Assembly (NCBI GenBank): GCA_027257055.1
Contig: JAPVLO010000574.1
Coordinates: 124,001-188,000 of the forward strand
DNA: 64,000 nt
Source of the DNA: Cephalopachus bancanus
Lineage: Eukaryota; Chordata; Mammalia; Primates; Tarsiidae
Direction of reading: 5' to 3'
Position 1 is the stretch's first letter. Each line of letters begins with the position of its first letter. The notes beneath the pieces are model-generated. The model had not been told where the DNA came from. It did not search any database and saw only the letters and a list, made by a program, of their open reading frames with translations. Both the position numbers and the translations under genes were made by a program. Below are positions 23,571 to 35,064 of this stretch, piece after piece.

Positions 23571-23852
23571 TTTTTTTGAGTTGGAGTCTCACTCTGTCGC
23601 CCAGACTGGAGTGCAGTGGCCGCTCCCGGCCACCGCAGTCTCGACCTGCTGGGCTCCAGCGATCCTTCTGCCTCAGCTTTCCGAGTAGCCGGAATTACAG
23701 GCATGCGCTACCACACCCGGCTAATTTATTGACTTTATTGTAGAGATAAGGTCTCGCCTGCCCAGGCGGGTCTCAAACCCGCGGGCTCAGGCAATCCACT
23801 CACCTCAGCCTCCCAAATGCGCGGGATTACAGGCTGAGCCACCGAGCCCAGC
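23571..23852 (-). mobile_element. Alu, lineage-specific young type, antisense
   Basis: Poly-T head, then gagttggagtctcactctgtcgcccagactggagtgcagtggcc. TATGTCGTATTTTTT is duplicated (23556-23570 and 23853-23867). It shares the unusual linker (plus-strand form gatttattgtagag-type) and the purine-rich ccggccaccgcag block with the Alus at 38683, 53401 and 60018. Confidence 0.92.
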
Positions 23853-23907
23853 TATGTCGTATTTTTTTAAAGCAGTGCATCAAACTACTCTCTTAAATTT
23901 AATTTAG

Positions 23908-24224
23908 CCTGTCCTAGTACTGTGGCTCACGCCTGTAATCCCAGCACTTTGGGTGGCTGAGAAGGGAGAATTGCTTGAGCCTAGGAGTTCTAGGGCAGCC
24001 TAGGCTACAAAGTGAGATATCATCTCTACAAAAAATAATAAAAATGAATTAGACTGGCATATTGACACATGCCTGTAGTCCCAGCTACTCAGGAAGCTGA
24101 GGTGGAAGGATCGGGCCCAAGCTCGAGAAGTCAAGTCTGCTGAAAGTTATAAGCATGCCACACTGCACTCTAGCCTAGGTGACAGAGTGAGACCCTGACT
24201 CAAAAACAAAGAAAACACAAAAAA
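23908..24224 (+). mobile_element. Alu, older AluJ-like
   Basis: It contains tactgtggctcacgcctgtaatcccagcactttgggtggctgag, an A-rich linker, a right arm cctgtagtcccagctactcaggaagctgaggtgg and a short A tail. It is more diverged and more standard in layout than the young type. Confidence 0.88.
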
Positions 24225-24334
24225 ATTAAGTTTCGCCTAAAGCTGCCTCCTAACATATTTTAAGTTCACTTCAAAGTTTCTCCATCCATAGTGAATTGCA
24301 ACCTTACTAGATGTGTAAACAGACTGTAATCTAC
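24225..24334 (-). repeat. Unidentified interspersed repeat fragment
   Basis: Reverse complement is similar to bases 27-140 of the window (ACAGTCTGTTTACACATCTAGTAAGGTTGCA ... AGGAGGCAGCTTTAGGCGAAACTTAA is the spaced pattern). Possibly part of an old LTR. The family is not assigned. Confidence 0.55.
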
Positions 24335-24650
24335 TCTTTTTTTTTTTTTTTTGAATTGAGGTTTTGCTCTATTGCCCGGACTGGAGTGCAGTGGCAGGAT
24401 CATGGTTCACTGTAACCTCGACCTCCTGGGCTCAGGCAATTCTTCCATCTCAACCTCTTAAGAAGCTAGGACTACAAGTGTGCACCACCACACACAACTA
24501 ATTTTTCATATATTCATTTTTTTTTTTTTGGTAGTGTCAGGTTGTCCCTGTGTTGCCCAGGCTCATTTCTAACTCCTGGGCTCAAGTGATCCTCTCGCCT
24601 TGGCCTCCCAAAGTGTTAGGATTACAAGTGTGAGCCATTGCATCCAACTC
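24335..24650 (-). mobile_element. Alu, older AluJ-like, antisense
   Basis: Poly-T, then aggttttgctctattgcccggactggagtgcagtgg; the second arm runs from about 24505 (poly-T linker, gttgcccaggctcatttctaactcctgggctcaagtgatcc). Diverged. Confidence 0.88.
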
Positions 24651-24654
24651 TGTA

Positions 24655-25205
24655 AAGTATTATTAGCCTAGGTGTGTAGTAGGCCATACCATCTAGGTTT
24701 ATGTAAGTACAATCTATGGTTTTCGCACAATGACAAAACTGCCTAAGCATGCATTTTATGTGGGTTATTAAGCAATGCATCACTGTATATATAGATTTTG
24801 ATAGTATGCGATTTCAGGCATCCATTGGGGGTCTTGCAATGTTTAAGGGAGATTATTGTATATACAGTAAGTACTCTACATATGAACCTTCGAGTTGTGA
24901 ACTTTCAAAGATGTGAACATGTGCATTTTCATGCCCAATCATCTAAATTAGTTTGTGTCTGGCATATATTGTTATGTGCAGGCATCCTCTAAAGGCAGCT
25001 GTGATTTTTTGTACTTTGCTGTACACTACGGTATCTTAATTTCAAGACTTGGATGTCTGGAAGCAAGCATAAAAGTAGCAGTGATGTTGCTGGTATAGCT
25101 GATTGTACCAGTTGGGTACCTAGGCTAACTTTGTTGGACTGACGAACAAATTGGACTTTGGAACGTGCTCTTGGAATGAAACCAGTCCATACATAGGTGA
25201 CTTAC
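24655..25205. mobile_element. Tigger-type DNA transposon remnants
   Basis: Bases 24655-24840 match the ends of small Tigger-derived elements (attagcctaggtgtgtagtaggcc; aggcatccattgggggtcttg). Bases about 24860-25205 are a second, longer Tigger-like unit on the plus strand with ends 'agtaagtactctacatatgaac' and 'cagtccatacataggtgacttac'. At about 25050-25090 it encodes a fragment resembling a Tigger transposase N-terminus (MSGSKHKSSSDVAG). The rest of the transposase is deleted. Confidence 0.65.
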
Positions 25206-25335
25206 CATATATATGGATATATACACACACATATGTATAAATTTATATATTATGCACATACATGTACTACAAAATTGAAATAACACTGTACATACTTTTT
25301 AAAACAAATGGTAAACTTATTTGTATATTGTAAAT
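25206..25335. other. AT-rich linker, TA-rich
   Basis: Short tatatata/cacacac stretches only; nothing else recognised. Confidence 0.4.
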
Positions 25336-26300
25336 ATTTTCTATGTTATTAGATATTTTCCCATAACATTAATTTTAATGTCATTATAGCATCTTACAAT
25401 ATGGATGTATGATAAGCTATTTGGTCATTCCCTACTTTTAGACATTTAAGTTATCTCCAGTTTTCTGCTAGCATAAATAAGACATAAATATTCATCTGCA
25501 AGTTTGTGCACGGCTGTGAATACATCCGTGGGATAATTTCCTAGAAGCACTCTTTACAAAACAAAGCAATAATGCAGATTTTAGATACATTATGCCAAAT
25601 TGCTTTCTAAGAAGTTTAAACCAGTCTGCATTCTCATAAACAGCATATAAATATTTTCATTTTCTACATTTTATAAGTACTAGTTATACTATTTTAATGT
25701 ATTAGAATGGTAATGAGCTGTTATTTAATTAGGATTTATACCATTATTAGTAGACAACTTATTTTTATGTAAGTTGTCATTTAAAAAATATTTCTATGTT
25801 TATACCAACTTTTTATATTTTCATACTACCAAATTATAATGAATTTACAAAGGCAATGTATTAAAAGAGAAGATACTTACAATTAGTCTGTCATTTATAA
25901 ATTTGTCTGACATTTCTTTTATCACTTTTTTCATTTCCTTTTAATTCTATGCATAATTTTTTAAAAACTGATGGAAGCTTTAATTTTCATTATGTAAGAA
26001 TGTATTCATATTTTTCAAAATTTTTTTCTGTTTAAAAGAAACTCCTTTAACCTGCAATCAAGTAAATATCCTGCTAATTTTCATTTATTTTTATAGTGTA
26101 ATTTATTGCAACTAATAAGTTAATCCATCTGGAATTTGTTGTGGTATATTGTATGGAAGAAGGGTCTATTTATTTTTCCAAAATTATCCAGTCAGCCAAT
26201 CACTACTTATAAAATAATTCCTACTCTCCCATTAGCTTAAAATAGCATTTTATCATGTATAAATTCTTAAAACTCTCTGCTATTTGTCTGTTTTTTTCTA
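25336..26300 (-). mobile_element. Old L1 (L1M-like) 3' region, antisense
   Basis: The plus strand matches the reverse of old L1 3' ends: tggatgtatgataagctatttggtcattccctacttttagacatttaagttatctccag, then ataatttcctagaagcactc and atgccaaattgctttctaagaag. Highly diverged; limits uncertain. Confidence 0.6.
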
Positions 26301-26990
26301 GTTAATTTTTCCAATAAATTTTATCATGTTGAACAACAACCTCCCCCATTTTGCATTTGACTTTTTTAAGACTTATTTCTTATTATTTACATATCTTTAT
26401 TCTCCCAGGTGAGCTTAGAATGAATCATCTTGTTTTTTATGTCAACTTGTTTCTGAGAAAGAGATTTGAAAGATTCTTTGAAAGTTTTGCCATCTTTTCC
26501 AATTATAACATGTAAATATCAGAAATAAACTGCTGGGAAAAAAAATATCATAGAAGAATACACATAGCTTGAGTCCACTTACACAACGTTTAAAACAGAT
26601 TGATGCAAGGATAATGATTTCCTATGGGACAGGAAGTGAGACGCAATCAGAAGTGAACACAGTAGAATTCCAAAGGTATTGATAATATTCTACTCTCAAA
26701 GCTGTAGAAATAGAGCATGGCTGTTTTTATTATTATAATGAACACTCTTATTATTAATAATTACTGTTATTAATACTAATATGATTTTTGCCATGTACAT
26801 AAGGGTATAGGTATCATTATTATTATCATTAATATTATTCTGTTTAATTGCTTTGTTTCTAGGATCCAAAATATTTTTATAAGAAAAATTAATCATAAAA
26901 CTAAATACAATTTTAAGAATGTATGCCTTTTCTCTATACCATCATTAATGAGAGAAATATATATTAAAATTATTATATTAATAATAGAAC
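26301..26990. other. AT-rich DNA, nothing certain
   Basis: ATT/AAT-rich (26725-26850 has repeated 'attatt' and 'aataat'). No gene is recognised. Confidence 0.35.
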
Positions 26991-27240
26991 CTAAAATATG
27001 AAATTACTGGGAATCAACTTAATAAGATATATACACATATGTAGAAACTGTTTAAACTATATAAAGAAATCTACATTCACTAAATGAGTGAATTTTTTTA
27101 TATATTGCATTAATGGAAAGATATAATATGCTCTTCAAACTACTCTACAAATTTAATGCTATCCCAATTACAATCTTGACACAATTTTTGAACTAAACAA
27201 AATTCATTTAAATCTTGTCTTAATGAATGATTATTAAATT
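26991..27240 (+). mobile_element. Old L1 ORF2 fragment
   Basis: The frame reads like the L1 ORF2 region after the RT (tactgggaatcaacttaataagat; tacaaatttaatgctatcccaattacaatc). Very diverged. Confidence 0.5.
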
Positions 27241-27299
27241 TGCCTACCATTAAAATATTGAAGAAAGACTTGCCCTATCAAATAGATACTTTTATTTAC

Positions 27300-27858
27300 T
27301 TATTTATAAATATTTGTATTGAGACAAAATATACATATATAGTTTACCTTATATACCATTTTAAGAGTACAACACAGTGTTAATAAATATATTTATATTC
27401 TATTTTTCGCTTCATACCCCTTCACTTCTTGTTCTTTGATACTCTTTATTCTCTGAGTGAGAATATACAATATTTATCTTTCTGTGCTTGGCTTATTTCA
27501 CTTAGCATAATTGTCTCAAGTTTCATTTATGCTGCTGCCAATAACAGGATTTTATTCTTTTTTATGACTGAATAGTGTTCCATTGTGTATATATACCAAA
27601 TTTTTTATCCATTTATATGTTGATGGACAGTTGCTTAGATTCTGCATCTTGGCTATTGTAAATAGTGCTGCAATAAACATGGGAGTACAGATATCTCATT
27701 GACATACTGAATTCCTTTCTTTTAAATATATACCCAGTGGTGAAACTGCTGGGTCATATGGAAGTTCTATTTTTAGTTTTTTGAGGAACCCCCATACTGT
27801 TCTCCATAATGTCTGTAATAATTTATATTCCCTCCAATAGTGTATAGGGTTTAAAGCA
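27300..27858 (-). mobile_element. L1 3' region, antisense
   Basis: The plus strand is the reverse of ORF2 C-terminal and 3' sequence: attccattgtgtatatataccaaattttttatccat, ttggctattgtaaatagtgctgcaataaacatgggagtacag, gctgggtcatatggaag. Confidence 0.85.
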
Positions 27859-28290
27859 GAAAAGCTACAATTATTAATAAAATGCAATGCAAGTGTCAGA
27901 AGAAACTGAAAAGCTATAATGTATTAATAACATCTGACTTTTTGTAAGTGCTTGCTACCAACAAGATACTGTACTATTTTACATCAATTATCTCTTAATG
28001 ACTTCTTCAGATATATATTGTCATTATTATAATAATATATAATGCTATAATTGCAATTTCTACAAAGGACAAACCTTATGTGACCACACATTCTAATTTG
28101 GTCAAAACTGTACCAGTTTGGACAATTAAGCTTTAGAATTTCTGTATATTCTTTCAGCATGATTGATCATCTTAGAAGCTTGTAGCACTTATGTAATTCA
28201 AACAAAGTATCACAAGTAATTAGTGGAGCTGAGATTTAAATCCAGCTCAGACTTCAAAGCTCATATTTCAGCATTGCATTTACAACGTAT
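27859..28290 (+). repeat. MIR-like SINE fragments around an unassigned segment
   Basis: MIR-like stretches occur at about 27890-28040 and 28170-28290 (gtggagctgagatttaaatccagctcag). The middle segment is unassigned. Confidence 0.45.
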
Positions 28291-28615
28291 GATCAATGGT
28301 ACAATTCAAATGATGGGGAAAACATTCTGGAACAACAGGCTAATCATGAAAAAAATGATATTAATACTTCAACCTTTACACTGGAATAAATTGTTGATGA
28401 ATAAACTATTTAAATGTAAACATTGTATGAAAACTTAAGTAAATACATGTGTAATCTTGGAGTAAAGATGGACATTATAAACAAGACACAATTGCTAGAA
28501 ACCATAAGTGAAAATATAAGTAAATATGATTTCATTAAGAACAATTAATCTAGAACTTCAAATACCACAACAAAAATTTTAAAGGAATGGCTAATGATCT
28601 AAATCTGTAAAAACC

Positions 28616-28783
28616 CTGAAAAGTTAACAGGAAATATCTAAACATCAATGGACAAAGGACATTAATAAGCACTTCAAAAAAGTACAAGGTTAAATAATCT
28701 CTGAAAAGTTAATAGGAAATATCTAAACATCAATGGACAAAGGACATTAGTAAGCACTTCAAAAAATCACAAAGTTAAATAAG
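28616..28783 (+). repeat. 85-bp tandem duplication
   Basis: Copy 1 is 28616-28700 and copy 2 is 28701-28783. They differ at only a few bases (acagg/atagg; taataagc/tagtaagc). Confidence 0.9.
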
Positions 28784-29139
28784 CCAGGTGCAGGAAAACA
28801 AATACCACATGTTCACACTCATATGTGGGAGCTTAAAAAAGTTGTTCTTATGGAGGTAGTGAATAGAATGGTGGTTACAAAAGGCTGGTAAATGTAGGTG
28901 CAGAGATAAAGAGAGGTTGGGGGCACATAATATTAATAAGGATACCTGATCCCATTCCAGGCAAAGTGAGGATCAATTGGAGGCCCAAAGTTCACCTTTA
29001 TGAAGATGGTTAATGTACCTAATCCTGAGTTGTACCCAACATCTTTAAAATAATTGCTTGGTAGTATAAAAGTACAATTAGATAGAAGAAATAAGTTCTA
29101 GTGTTTGATGGCACAGTAGGGTGACTATAGCATATATAT
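28784..29139 (+). mobile_element. L1 3' end, left piece (host of a full-length L1)
   Basis: L1 3' sequence on the plus strand (taccacatgttcacactcatatgtggg; tagggtgactatagcatatatata). It is interrupted at about 29140 by an antisense L1 and resumes at about 36344 (aatagaagagaagttttggaatgtccccaacac). Confidence 0.8.
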
Positions 29140-29329
29140 ATAATTTTTTAAAATATTTTTTATTATGAAGTTGTAGGGTACAGTTAAGGGTTAGGTATAC
29201 AATTGTGTTTCATTCAGGCACCCTGTTGATAAGAGGTGTTTCCCCGTCCCCAAACAGATATTTGCTACTGTTAATCCCATCTCCCTTCCACCTCACAGTT
29301 TCCCAGTACCATCAGTCATTTTCTTATAG

Positions 29330-32300
29330 TATTACATTGGATATTCAATGTCCATTATATGAGTGAGAACATGTGATACTCAGATCTTTGTTTCTGTGAG
29401 AGGTCACTCAGTATTATAGACTCTAGTTCCACCTAGGTTGCTGCGAAATTCATGATTTTGTTCTTTTTTATGGCTGCATAGTATTCCATCATGTATATGT
29501 ACCACATTTTTTTAATCCAGCCCTCTTTTGATGGGCAGCATGGTTGCTTCCAGGTTCTTGCTATTGCGAACAATGCTGCGATAAACATATGTGTGCAGGT
29601 ATCTTTTTTATAGAGTGATTTGAGTTCTTCAGGGTATTTCCCAGTGGGGGGATTACAGGGTCATATGGGAGGTTGATGTTTAGGGCTTTTAGTGCCAGAG
29701 ACCAGCTCCAGCCGGGTTCAGGGTACTCCAAAGGTGGGGACAGCATCGGTGATTCAGGGGAGAAAGAGAGAGAGAGAGAGAGAAAGAGACTGGACTCTAG
29801 TCTAGTGCAGAAGCGAATGTGTGTTTTTGGGAATTACAACGGGTCTTTTATACACAAAGTCAGATGTGGGAGGGGCATCCCCCACCCACCAGAAAACTTA
29901 ATCCATGAAAACATAATCAATGATTGCCTTTAAACCCTTTTCATATGATAATCTTAAAATCCCATAACAAAGGATAACCTAATCTATGACTGACATTCTA
30001 TAAACCTTTTTCATCCTAAACTGATTGATTTATACAATCATAAAACTGATTGATTTATAGAAACTTAAGTATTTACTTTACAAACGAAAGTGGCCCATCC
30101 CAGAATGTTTGGAATGAGGCCCAGTCCAAAGTTCACAGTGGGCTACCTGCAAGTAACCCAGCCGCATTCTTTCAATAAAATGACTATCTTCTAAAACTAT
30201 ATTCTACAATTTACACCTTCAATAAATCCTAAGATCATGACCCAGAAGACTGTGACCAATACTAAGGCTCTTAGATGTGACACGAGTTTGAATTATAAGT
30301 TGTGTGAAAGCCAAAACTGCAGTTTGCAGAAGAATGGGAGCAATGAGCTTCTAATGTTACCTTGTGTTCGTTCCGGTCTCAGAGTTTTTATGTTTTGAGC
30401 TCACAGGAGCTTAATCTGGTTAGTGCTGAGAAGAAAGGGGGAGGAAATGGGGTTGATAGCTCCCGAATGCATCCTAGTGGTCTCGGGGTCAACGGCCCTT
30501 TCTGATCCCTAATGCTTAGTGGGCTTCCGTGGCCGGCTCCCAACATTTTAGGAATCATCACACTGCTTTCCACAGAGGTTGCCCTAGTTTACACTCCCAC
30601 CAACAGTGTAGAAGTGTTCCCTTTTTGTCACACCCACTCCAGCAGCTGTTATTTTTTGAGTTGTTGATGATTGCCATTGTGACTGGGGTTAGGTTTTATC
30701 TCAGTGTGGTTTTGATTTGCATCTCCCTGATGATTAGTGAGGTTGAACATTTCTTCATGTGTCTGTTGACTGCTCAGATGTCTTCCTTTGAGAAGTGTCT
30801 GTTCATATCTTTTGCCCATTTCATAATGGGGTTATTTATTTTTTTCTTTTCAGCATGTTTGGGTTCCTTGTAGATTCAGGATGGTAAGCCTTTGTCAGAC
30901 CTGGTGTTGGCAAATACTTTTTCCCACTCTGTAGGCTGTCTCCCTGTTCTCTTGATGGTTTCTTTGGCTTTGCAGAAGCGTGTCAGTTTAATAAGGTCCC
31001 ACTTGTCTATCTTCTCTCTTGTGACCTGTGGGTTTCAGGTTTTGTTCTGGAATTGGATGTCAGTTCCGATTTCCATGAGGGTATGCCCTTCATTTTCTAA
31101 GGTTCTTATGGTTTACGGTTTTACATTTAGCTCTCTAATCCATTTGGAGTTAACCTTTGTGCATGGGGATAGATAGGGGTCCTGTTTCAATCTTCTGCAT
31201 GTGGTTAGCCAGTTTTCCCAGCACCATTTACTGAATAGGTTCTCCTCTCCCCAGTGGTAGGTGGTGGAGGCTTTGTCAAAGGTGAGTTGGTTGAAAAATT
31301 GAGGTTTTGCTTCTGGAATCTCAATGCTATTCTATTGATCTATATGCCTGTTCCTATATCAATACCAAGCTATTTTGATGATGGTAGCTTTATAGTAAAG
31401 TTTGAAGTCTGGTAATGTGATACCACCTGCTTTGTTTTTTTTCCTGAGGATTGTTCTGGCTATTCTTGGATGTCTGTGCTTCCATATGAATTCCTGTGCT
31501 GTTTTTTCTAGGGATGAGAAGAATGTTGCTGGTAATTTGATGGGTATTGAATTGAATTTGTAGATTGCCTTAGGTAAGATGAACATCTTCACAATGCTGA
31601 TTTTTCCAATCCATGAGCATGGGTTATTTTTCCACTTGTTTGTGTCATTTTTGATTTCTTTAAGCAGTGTTTTGTAGTTTTCATTGTAAAGGTCTTTCAC
31701 GTCTCTGGGTAGGAAGATGCCAAGGTATTTCATTATTTTGTGGCTATTGTGAATGGAATTGTGTTTTTTATTTGGGTTTCTGTTTGTTTATTATTGCTGT
31801 AGAGAAATGTGATTGTCTTTTGTACATTTATTTTGTATCCTGAGACTTTGCCAAAGGCCTTTATCAGTGTAAGGAGGTTTTTGACAGATTCTCTTGGGTT
31901 TTCAAGGTACACAATCATATCATCTGCAAAGAGAGATAACTTGGCTTCCTCTTTTCCTATTTTGATACCCCTGATTGCCTTCTCTTCTCTGATTGCTCGA
32001 GCCAGGACTTCCAATAGTATGTTGAACATGAGAGGTGAGAGTGGGCATCCTTATCTTGTTCCAGTTTTCAGGGGAAATGGTTCCAATTTTTGTCCATTCA
32101 GGAGTATGCTGGCTGTGGGTTTTTGGTAGATGGCTTTTATTATTTTGAGGTATGTTCCCCACATGCCTAGATGTTCAAGGGTTTTTATCAAGAAAGGGTG
32201 TTGGATTTTATCAAAAGTTTTTTCTGCATCTAATGATAAAATCATGTGGTTTTTGTTTTGACATCTGTTGATGTATTTAATTACATTTATGGTTTTATGA

Positions 32301-34024
32301 ATGTTGAACCAGCCTTGCATCCCAGGAATGAAGCCTACTTGGTCATGATGGATGATTTTTGAGAGGTATTGCTGAATCTGGTTTGCTAGGATCTTGTTGA
32401 GAATTTTAGCATCTATGTTCATCAAAGATATTGGCCTATAGTTCTCTTTCTTTGTTCGACCTTTACCTGGCTTGGATATCAATGTGATGTTGGCTTCATA
32501 AAATGATTTGGGGAGAGTTCCATCTTTTTCAATCGCCTGGAATACCTTCAGTAGGATTGGAATCAGTTCCTCCTTAAATGTCTTGTAGAATTCTGCTGGA
32601 AAGCCATCTGGACCAGGGCTTTTTTTTGGTAGGTAGTTTTCTTATTACATAATAGATTTCCTTGATTGTTATTGGTCTATTTAGGCTCTCAATTTCTTCT
32701 TGTTCCAACCTAGGTAGGTTGTGTGATGTCAGAAAGTCCTCCATTTCCTTAAGGTTTTCGAGTTTGTTTCCAAACAAGTGTACGTAGTAGTCTCTAATGA
32801 TCTTTTGTACTTTTTCAGGGTCAGATGTGACTTCATCTTTTGTGTTTCTGATTGTGCTTATTTGGTTTTTTCTCGTTTTTTCTTGGTCAGACTAGCTAGG
32901 GGAACATCGATCTTGTTTATCCTTTCGAAGAACCAGCTTTTTGTTTCATTGATTTTTTGTATTATCTTTTTTGCTTCTATGTCCTGGATTTGGTCTTTTA
33001 TTTTGGTGACCTGAATTCTTCAGCCGAAATTAGGGTTTTTGTGGTCTTGCTTTTCCAGCTTCCTTAGGTGGCTTGTTAGGCTGTTAATTTGTGTTCTTTC
33101 CATTTTCTTCATGTGTGTTTGTAGGGATATAAATTCCCCTCTTACTACAGCTTTTAAGGTGTCCCAGAGATTTTGGTAAGATGTTTCTTCATTTTCATTT
33201 GTTTCCAGGTGTCTTTTGATCTCTGTTTTGATTTCATCATTGACCCAGGAGTTGTTTAGCATCATGCTGTTTAGTGTCCATGTCCTTGTGGGTTTGGGGG
33301 GGACCTTGTTGGTGTCAATGTTTATTTTTATTCCACCGTGGTCTGAGAAGGTGCATGGTAGAATTTCAGACCTTTTAAATTTGCTTATGCTTGATTTATG
33401 TTCAATTATGTGGTCGATCTTAGAATATGTTCCATGCAGTGATGAGTAGAATGTATATTCTGTGGTCTTTGGATGGAACATTCTGTAGGTATCAATTAAG
33501 TCCATTTGGTCCAGAGTCTCATTGAGGTTTCCGATCTCCTTGCTGATTTTTCGTCCTGATGATCTGTCTAGGGTTGTGAGTGGGGTATTAAAGTCCCCAG
33601 TTATGATGGTGTTAGAGTCAATGTCTTTCTTTAGTTTTCCTAGAAGTTGCTTTATGAAAGTTGGCACACCTATGTTGGGTGAATATATGTTTAGGATAGA
33701 TATTTCTTGTTGATGGAGTGAACCTTTTATCATTGTGCAGTGGCCCTCTGTATCTTTTTAAATTTTTGATAACATATGGTATTTTGTCTGAAATTAGGAT
33801 CACGATTCCTCCTTTCTTTGTGTTCCATTCGCCTGAAAATTTGTTTCCCATCCTCTTACTTTGAGTCTGTGTATGTCCTTTCTAGTGAGATGGGTCTCTT
33901 GAAGGCAGTATATTGTTGTCTGGTGATATTTTATACATTTTGCCATTCTATGTCTTTTCAGTGGTGCATTTAGTCCATTCACATTCAGGCTAATTATTGA
34001 AATGTGAGAGTTCATCCCTATCAT
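29330..34024 (-). pseudogene. L1 ORF2 pseudogene, interrupted by an LTR
   Basis: It starts at 34024 (ISIISLNVNGLNAPLKRHRM), 80 bases after the ORF1 stop. The endonuclease continues at 33020-33733 with ITGDFNTPLTTLD and DHGGIKINIDTN; the catalytic-type His block reads SDHGGI. RT blocks follow at 32051-32482 ([20 protein letters not shown]) and 31733-32029, where the active site [12 protein letters not shown] is intact. [19 protein letters not shown] is at about 31600. Frameshifts separate these blocks. The C-terminal part (29330-29692 and 30546-31350) is split by a solo LTR. Confidence 0.9.
29693..30545 (-). mobile_element. Solo LTR, class II ERV, nested in L1
   Basis: An exact 853-bp unit with TTTTAG duplicated on both sides (29687-29692 and 30546-30551). 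On the minus strand it starts TGTTGGGAGCCGGCC and ends GGTCTCTGGCA. The 6-bp duplication and TGTTGGGAGC start fit betaretrovirus-like ERVs. TATAAAA on the minus strand is at 29846-29852, and a (GA)n tract lies at 29761-29785. Its U3 start closely matches that of the provirus LTR at 44476-45460 (agctcccgaatgcatcctag; gtggtctcggggtc), so they are related. Confidence 0.93.
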
Positions 34025-34104
34025 AGAGTTTATAGAGTTGTTCTTCCACTTGTTTTTTTTTTTTTTTGTCTTTCTTTTGGTTTGGGGGTTGGTTCATGTG
34101 TATT

Positions 34105-35064
34105 TTATTCTTTTCCCTGTACTCTTGTGAGGAATGTTGTTCTTTTTTCCTTTTCTTCTGTGTTTAGTGCTTTCTTTAGTGTTTCATGTAGGGATGGTTT
34201 GGTGGCAGCATAAGTTTTTAGGGATTGGATATCTGGGAAAGATTTTAAATCTCCACTGATGAAGCTTAGCTTAGCCAGGTAGGTTTTTCTTGGTTGAAAT
34301 TGTTTGTCTTTGAGGACTTTGAAGATAGGATAGCAAGCTCTCCTTGCCTGCAGGGTTTCTATAGATAAATCTCCTGCTATTCTGATTGGTCTTCCATGGT
34401 AGGTGATCTGACCTTTTTCTCTTGCTGCCTTTAGGATTTTTTCTTTTACACTTACTTTGTTTAGGCAAATTATTATGTGTCTAGGAGTTGGTCTTCTGAT
34501 TTGTTGTCTTGCAGGGGTTCTCTGAATCTCTTGTGTTTGAATTTTTGCATCACTGATTAGATAAGGGAAGTTTTCTTGAATGATCTCATGGAAAGTTTGT
34601 TCCAGTGTTGTCTCTGTCTCTTTTTCTGCCGCAGGTAGTCCAATTACTCTTAGGTTAGGCCTCTTGAGGTAATCGCTCATCTCTTGAAGGTTTTGTTCTG
34701 TCTTTTTGAGCTTATTTTCTGTGTTTTTAAGAGTTTGGGTTAATTCTATATTTTGGTCCTCAAGCTCTGAGATTCTTTCTTCTGCTTGGGTAATTTTGCC
34801 TTCCATGCTTATCAGTTTGTTATTTATTTCATTCACAGTATTCTTTATTACTGTTATCTCAGATATTAGCTCCTTCCTAGTTTCTTCTTGAGTCTCCTCA
34901 ACTCTTTTTAATCTCTCCATTATTGTCTTGATATCTACGTCTGTAGTTTGAGAACCTTCATTCTGTGGGCTCTTCATTGTTTGCATTCCAATGTCAGTTT
35001 TCTCAGTGTCAGCCCTCCCAGGGGTCTGGGAGAGACCCATACTCTTCTTTTGTTTTTTCTTCAT
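34105..35064 (-). CDS. L1 ORF1 protein, intact 319-codon frame
   Basis: A complete ATG-to-stop frame for the L1 nucleic-acid chaperone that coats L1 RNA in cytoplasmic particles. Residues about 45-130 form the heptad-rich coiled coil that trimerises the protein (NEINNKLISMEGKITQAEER). The RRM follows at about 134-230, starting with NLRVIGLP at 137-144. The basic C-terminal domain is at about 230-300, with KEKILKAAREKGQITYHGRP. Human ORF1p is 338 residues, so the length is near normal. The frame lies 80 bases before ORF2. Its partner ORF2 here is broken, so the protein could at most act in trans. Expression is unknown. Confidence 0.88.
   Translation of the reverse strand: MKKKQKKSMGLSQTPGRADTEKTDIGMQTMKSPQNEGSQTTDVDIKTIMERLKRVEETQEETRKELISEITVIKNTVNEINNKLISMEGKITQAEERISELEDQNIELTQTLKNTENKLKKTEQNLQEMSDYLKRPNLRVIGLPAAEKETETTLEQTFHEIIQENFPYLISDAKIQTQEIQRTPARQQIRRPTPRHIIICLNKVSVKEKILKAAREKGQITYHGRPIRIAGDLSIETLQARRACYPIFKVLKDKQFQPRKTYLAKLSFISGDLKSFPDIQSLKTYAATKPSLHETLKKALNTEEKEKRTTFLTRVQGKE

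Noticed and set aside
23420..23743. Open frames with long runs of His-Thr or Val-Cys
   Set aside because: They are translations of the (CA)n tract and the neighbouring Alu.
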